Below, piece by piece: positions 61,106-64,000 of a DNA stretch of 64,000 bases. The stretch is from Haliclona indistincta. Its lineage: Eukaryota > Porifera > Demospongiae > Haplosclerida > Chalinidae. The DNA lies in assembly GCA_964017065.1 (NCBI GenBank), contig OZ024792.1, positions 690,092 through 754,091 of the forward strand, read 5' to 3'. A model generated the notes under the pieces. The model had not been told where the DNA came from. It saw only the letters and a program-made list of their open reading frames with translations, and made no database searches. How positions within the stretch are numbered: the stretch's first letter is position 1; every line of letters begins with the position of its first letter. The position numbers were made by a program, and so were the translations under genes.

Positions 61106-64000
61106 CTAGATGGTAGTAGTGTTGAATGGAAGTCACTGTGTAATGTCAGTGCAGTAGGAGCCTATCCTAGCCTCAGTATAGTGGATGTCAGAGGACATGG
61201 AGTAGCACACTCACTTAGCAAGTCACAGATATGGAACATGCTCAACATTGATCAGTTAGCAACTCACTCATTCACCCACTAGCTCACTCACTAACTCTCT
61301 TTCTGTCTCCTTCTGTAGACTGAACAAGCATCTCAAAGGAGAGCCATCAGAGGTAGAGCTGAGATATGCTATAGCTACCAGGCACAGGTGATACAGAACA
61401 TGATGCAGCCAACACACTGTTGTTGTTTCTATTATAGCAATACTCGTCGAGTGCCTACACTGACCCGACCTCAAGTGCAGTTCAACTATGGTGCTGTACC
61501 GGTCCATCATGAGAAGAAAAGCATCTTCTATCTTCTCCTTGCTAACAATGGAAATGTCCCTACTCAATGGTAACCAGGCTATCCTCCTCCTCTTATTCTT
61601 CCTTCTCTCTCAGGGCGTTGCAGCTTCCCATGGACATGTACCTTGAGCCAGAGTACTGGGCTGACACTGGAGATATTGACGAGATAGAGCAGCACGAGAT
61701 GGACGTGGTCACTAACAAGCTGTTCTCAGTGAGACCAAAGCAAGGGCAGCTACCACCAGGAGGCAAGGTGGTGGTGGAGTTCATCTTCAGGCACAGCTAT
61801 CAAGGGACCAGTAGGCTACCTGTCATGCTCAAGATACATAGAGGAAGAGAGATACTGGTTAGTGGTAGATGGTGTGCGGTGCAATTGCACTGATCTTAAT
61901 ACTGCAGTTGAACTTCACTGGTACCAGCTCACCAGTGAACAGTCCTTGTGTGTATATGGTGTCACACTTCCACACATTCACTCCTGTGTCTGTGTGCAGC
62001 CAGTCCTTCCCACAACAGGTAGTCACTCTCTTCACTCACCATCTCTCATAATGCGCACTGCAGATGTACGAGCTGTTCAATGCTGGAGACCGACCGGTCC
62101 ATTATCGTATTGATACAGCGCCACTAGAAGAGCTCAGAAAGGTCAGTAACAGTCTGTGTCACTGCCACAGTGATCATTATCCTGTACTATAGTCTAACTA
62201 TAACTTGTCTATCATGGAGTGCTTGAGCCCTGAGGGTGAGCTCCTCCCTGGACTAGCTACTCCAGTGCGGTTCATCTTCTCTCCACGAGAGGCTAAGACC
62301 TATACTGTGAGTACAGCTAGCTACATGTAGCTAGCTCATTGACTACCCGGCTCACTGCTTGCCTACAGGTTGATCTGCCTGTGATATTCTCTAATGGTGA
62401 CAGTGTTCTAGTGACCTTCAGAGGTGAAGGGTTGACAGATAATGTACTGGAACGCTCACAATCTGACAGTATTCATTGTGCATCACTGATCTCACTGCCA
62501 AACCAGGTACCACATAGCATACACCAGCTGTAGTAACTGCAGTATACTGGTCTCTTCTTGCTCTGTAGACTGCTGAGCTATCTCTTGAGAGACTCACATT
62601 GGGTCATCTGCCCATGTTCTGTGTCATACGAAAGCTAGTCTTTCTACGCAATACCTCCTCACACACCCTCTCATTTCAATGGTTGCTTGACTCTCCTGAA
62701 ATAGCCAAGGTACTCTTAGAGCAGCACGGCTAACCACGCTCTCTGACTGGTGTTCTATTGCTGCAGGTGGTGTCAGTACAGCCACGGTCAGGCTACCTGC
62801 AACCCAACACGGCAATCATGTGCCGATTCACCTTCAAACCATGCTCCTCTCCTACGATCTATGATATCAACCTATCCTGCCAGGTAAAAAAAATTAATCA
62901 TAGCAGCTCCAAATTGATACAACTTTGTTGTACAGCTTATGGATGAAACAGAGAAAGCGATTTATAAACAGAAGCTGAAGGAATGGGAGAAGAAGATAGC
63001 TGAGTTGAAGCAGGCATTCACCATTAGTGAGTCATTCACTGGTAGAGGCAGCGACAGTAAGGTGAGTGAGTGATACAGTTACTGTTATACTAGTTGATGG
63101 CTGATATTACTGCAGCTCAATACTGATCTGAAGCCATACAGTCAGACACTAGCAGAGTACGAGCAATGGAAGAAACTGTCAGTTATAATACTGTATGAAT
63201 CGTGCTTTAACCGAAGCTTTTTCACTGCAGGGACTTGTCAGTGAAGAGTAGGCAGAGACCTCGAGTGAGGAAACCAGTTATCGATGAGGTATGATACCAA
63301 CCCTGTGCTATCAGTAATAGTGTTCTCTTCCAGCCGCCATCTCCTCCTGTTCCACTGTGCCTCCATCTCGGCGTCACTGCCCAGACTCACTCCATCCCTG
63401 ACTACTGTTGCGTGTTTAGTGACTTTGATTCATTCTATATCGATCATCAGTCGATCCTGTCAGCCGGTGAGAGACCACAGGATGGTCAGATAATGACTCA
63501 ACAAGAGATGGACATCACTACAGATATACTGGGCCAGATGCTCAAGTGAGCCTCACACTGAGTGTCATGATACCTGATTCACACACCCCTTCTGTAGAGA
63601 GATGATGGAGGAGACCAACTTCCATACCTCCCTGAGATCAATAGTTGAAGAGCCTGTCCCTTTCTTCACTCAGTTTAGCAGCAGTGAGAGCGACACTTAC
63701 CAGCATGAGGAGATCGCTCGGCACGTGTACGCTATGAGATTAGAGGGATTGCCCTCTGGTGTGGATAATGGCTCAGCTGGCTCTCAGCACTCACAGGGGT
63801 CGCCTACAGTGAGACGAGGTCACAGTGTCATGTCAGATGTAAGGGACAATGATGATGAATCTCCTCCCCCTCTCCCTTCTCCACTGGAAGAACCAGAGGC
63901 ATCAAGACTCAGAAGGTACTAGCTCCACCTGTGAGTGATCTTGTGTGACGATGCCCTCTCTTTCTCTAGTCTTCCTGAGTTTGGTAGCATCGCTGAGTCA
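56283..64000 (+). CDS. CFAP65: Large axonemal protein with serial Ig-like (ASH/MSP-type) domains, probably CFAP65; 3' end missing
   Basis: The start is the ATG at 56283 (MAAAVQQRACDKDK); an upstream in-frame GTG is not used. More than 25 short exons encode repeated beta-sandwich modules of the ASH/MSP type. Examples are FFSAVYPQPIVLGTGNTYTL, DSLKFGCCATQKSIPVMFDL, FRISPSSGSVRPG, LVFAGTTPGQPVFRTLAMKN, FSVRPKQGQLPPGGKVVVEF and VVSVQPRSGYLQPN. A C-terminal coiled coil follows (EKAIYKQKLKEWEKKIAELK, about 62945), then PLCLHLGVTAQTHS. The last exon seen reaches 63917, and a further one starts near 63971. Serial ASH modules plus the coiled coil fit CFAP65 (CCDC108), a central-apparatus protein needed for motile flagella. 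HYDIN, CFAP47 and CFAP74 are the alternatives; HYDIN is much longer. The call depends on gestalt similarity and would need an alignment. Confidence 0.75.
56879..57017. repeat. (CT)n/(CACT)n tract in CFAP65 intron
   Basis: A CT run on the sense strand leading to the CTTGCAG acceptor at 57022. Confidence 0.9.
58814..58882. repeat. (GT)n microsatellite in CFAP65 intron
   Basis: A TG/GT dinucleotide run directly after the donor at about 58807. It is the clearest GT repeat in the window. Confidence 0.9.
61018..61110. repeat. (CT)n microsatellite ending in a CFAP65 3' splice site
   Basis: A pure CT run continuing into CTCCTACTAG, the acceptor of the exon that begins ATGGTAGTAGTG. Confidence 0.95.

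Overview
The window looks like nuclear DNA of an early-branching animal, most likely a sponge (demosponge). A POU-homeobox gene makes it metazoan. The genes are dense, with many introns of about 50-100 bp. The immunoglobulin-like proteins at the left resemble a style of sponge Ig receptor I believe I recognise, but I could not check this. The species assignment is inference, and no prokaryotic or organellar features were seen.

Layout. 1-3.1 kb: the 3' part of a PTPDC1-type dual-specificity phosphatase gene (+). 3.4-18.8 kb: a tandem cluster of five single-pass receptor-like genes (+), called A to E here. Each has a signal-peptide exon, one or two Ig-like domains, a Ser/Thr/Pro mucin-like stalk, a transmembrane helix and a cytoplasmic tail. 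A, B and C have short tails. D and E have long, tyrosine-rich tails. The stalks of A, B and D are 18-bp coding minisatellites (PVPSTT units) that differ widely in copy number; the stalk of C is mostly a 27-bp unit. 19.2-24.0 kb: an SLC15 proton/oligopeptide symporter (-). 24.1-29.1 kb: two nearly identical PRMT2-like arginine methyltransferase genes (+) on either side of a 200-N assembly gap. 29.4-39.3 kb: PIKfyve (-). 39.6-43.3 kb: CASC3/MLN51/Barentsz (-). 43.7-54.6 kb: TAF5 (+), with a POU6-type homeobox gene lying inside its third intron on the same strand. 54.6-56.2 kb: DAPP1-like SH2+PH adaptor (-). 56.3 kb to the right edge: a large axonemal protein, most likely CFAP65 (+), incomplete at its 3' end.

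The conserved genes are packed tightly. SLC15/PRMT2 (about 77 bp), CASC3/TAF5 (about 366 bp) and DAPP1/CFAP65 (about 131 bp) are head-to-head pairs that probably share promoters. PRMT2/PIKfyve and TAF5/DAPP1 converge with short spacers. The housekeeping genes cover phosphoinositide synthesis (PIKfyve), phosphoinositide reading (DAPP1), the exon-junction complex (CASC3), TFIID (TAF5) and cilia (CFAP65). No operon-like logic is implied.

The part most likely to be undescribed is the Ig-mucin receptor cluster. Its architecture is reminiscent of vertebrate TIM-type receptors (Ig V-like domain, mucin stalk, TM, Tyr tail), but it is built from fast-evolving repeats and comes in short-tailed and tyrosine-tailed versions. 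Other notable features are long (CT)n microsatellites that run directly into 3' splice sites in at least twelve introns, several small inverted-repeat elements (one with a perfect 8-bp target duplication), and a candidate RFX X-box just upstream of the ciliary gene.
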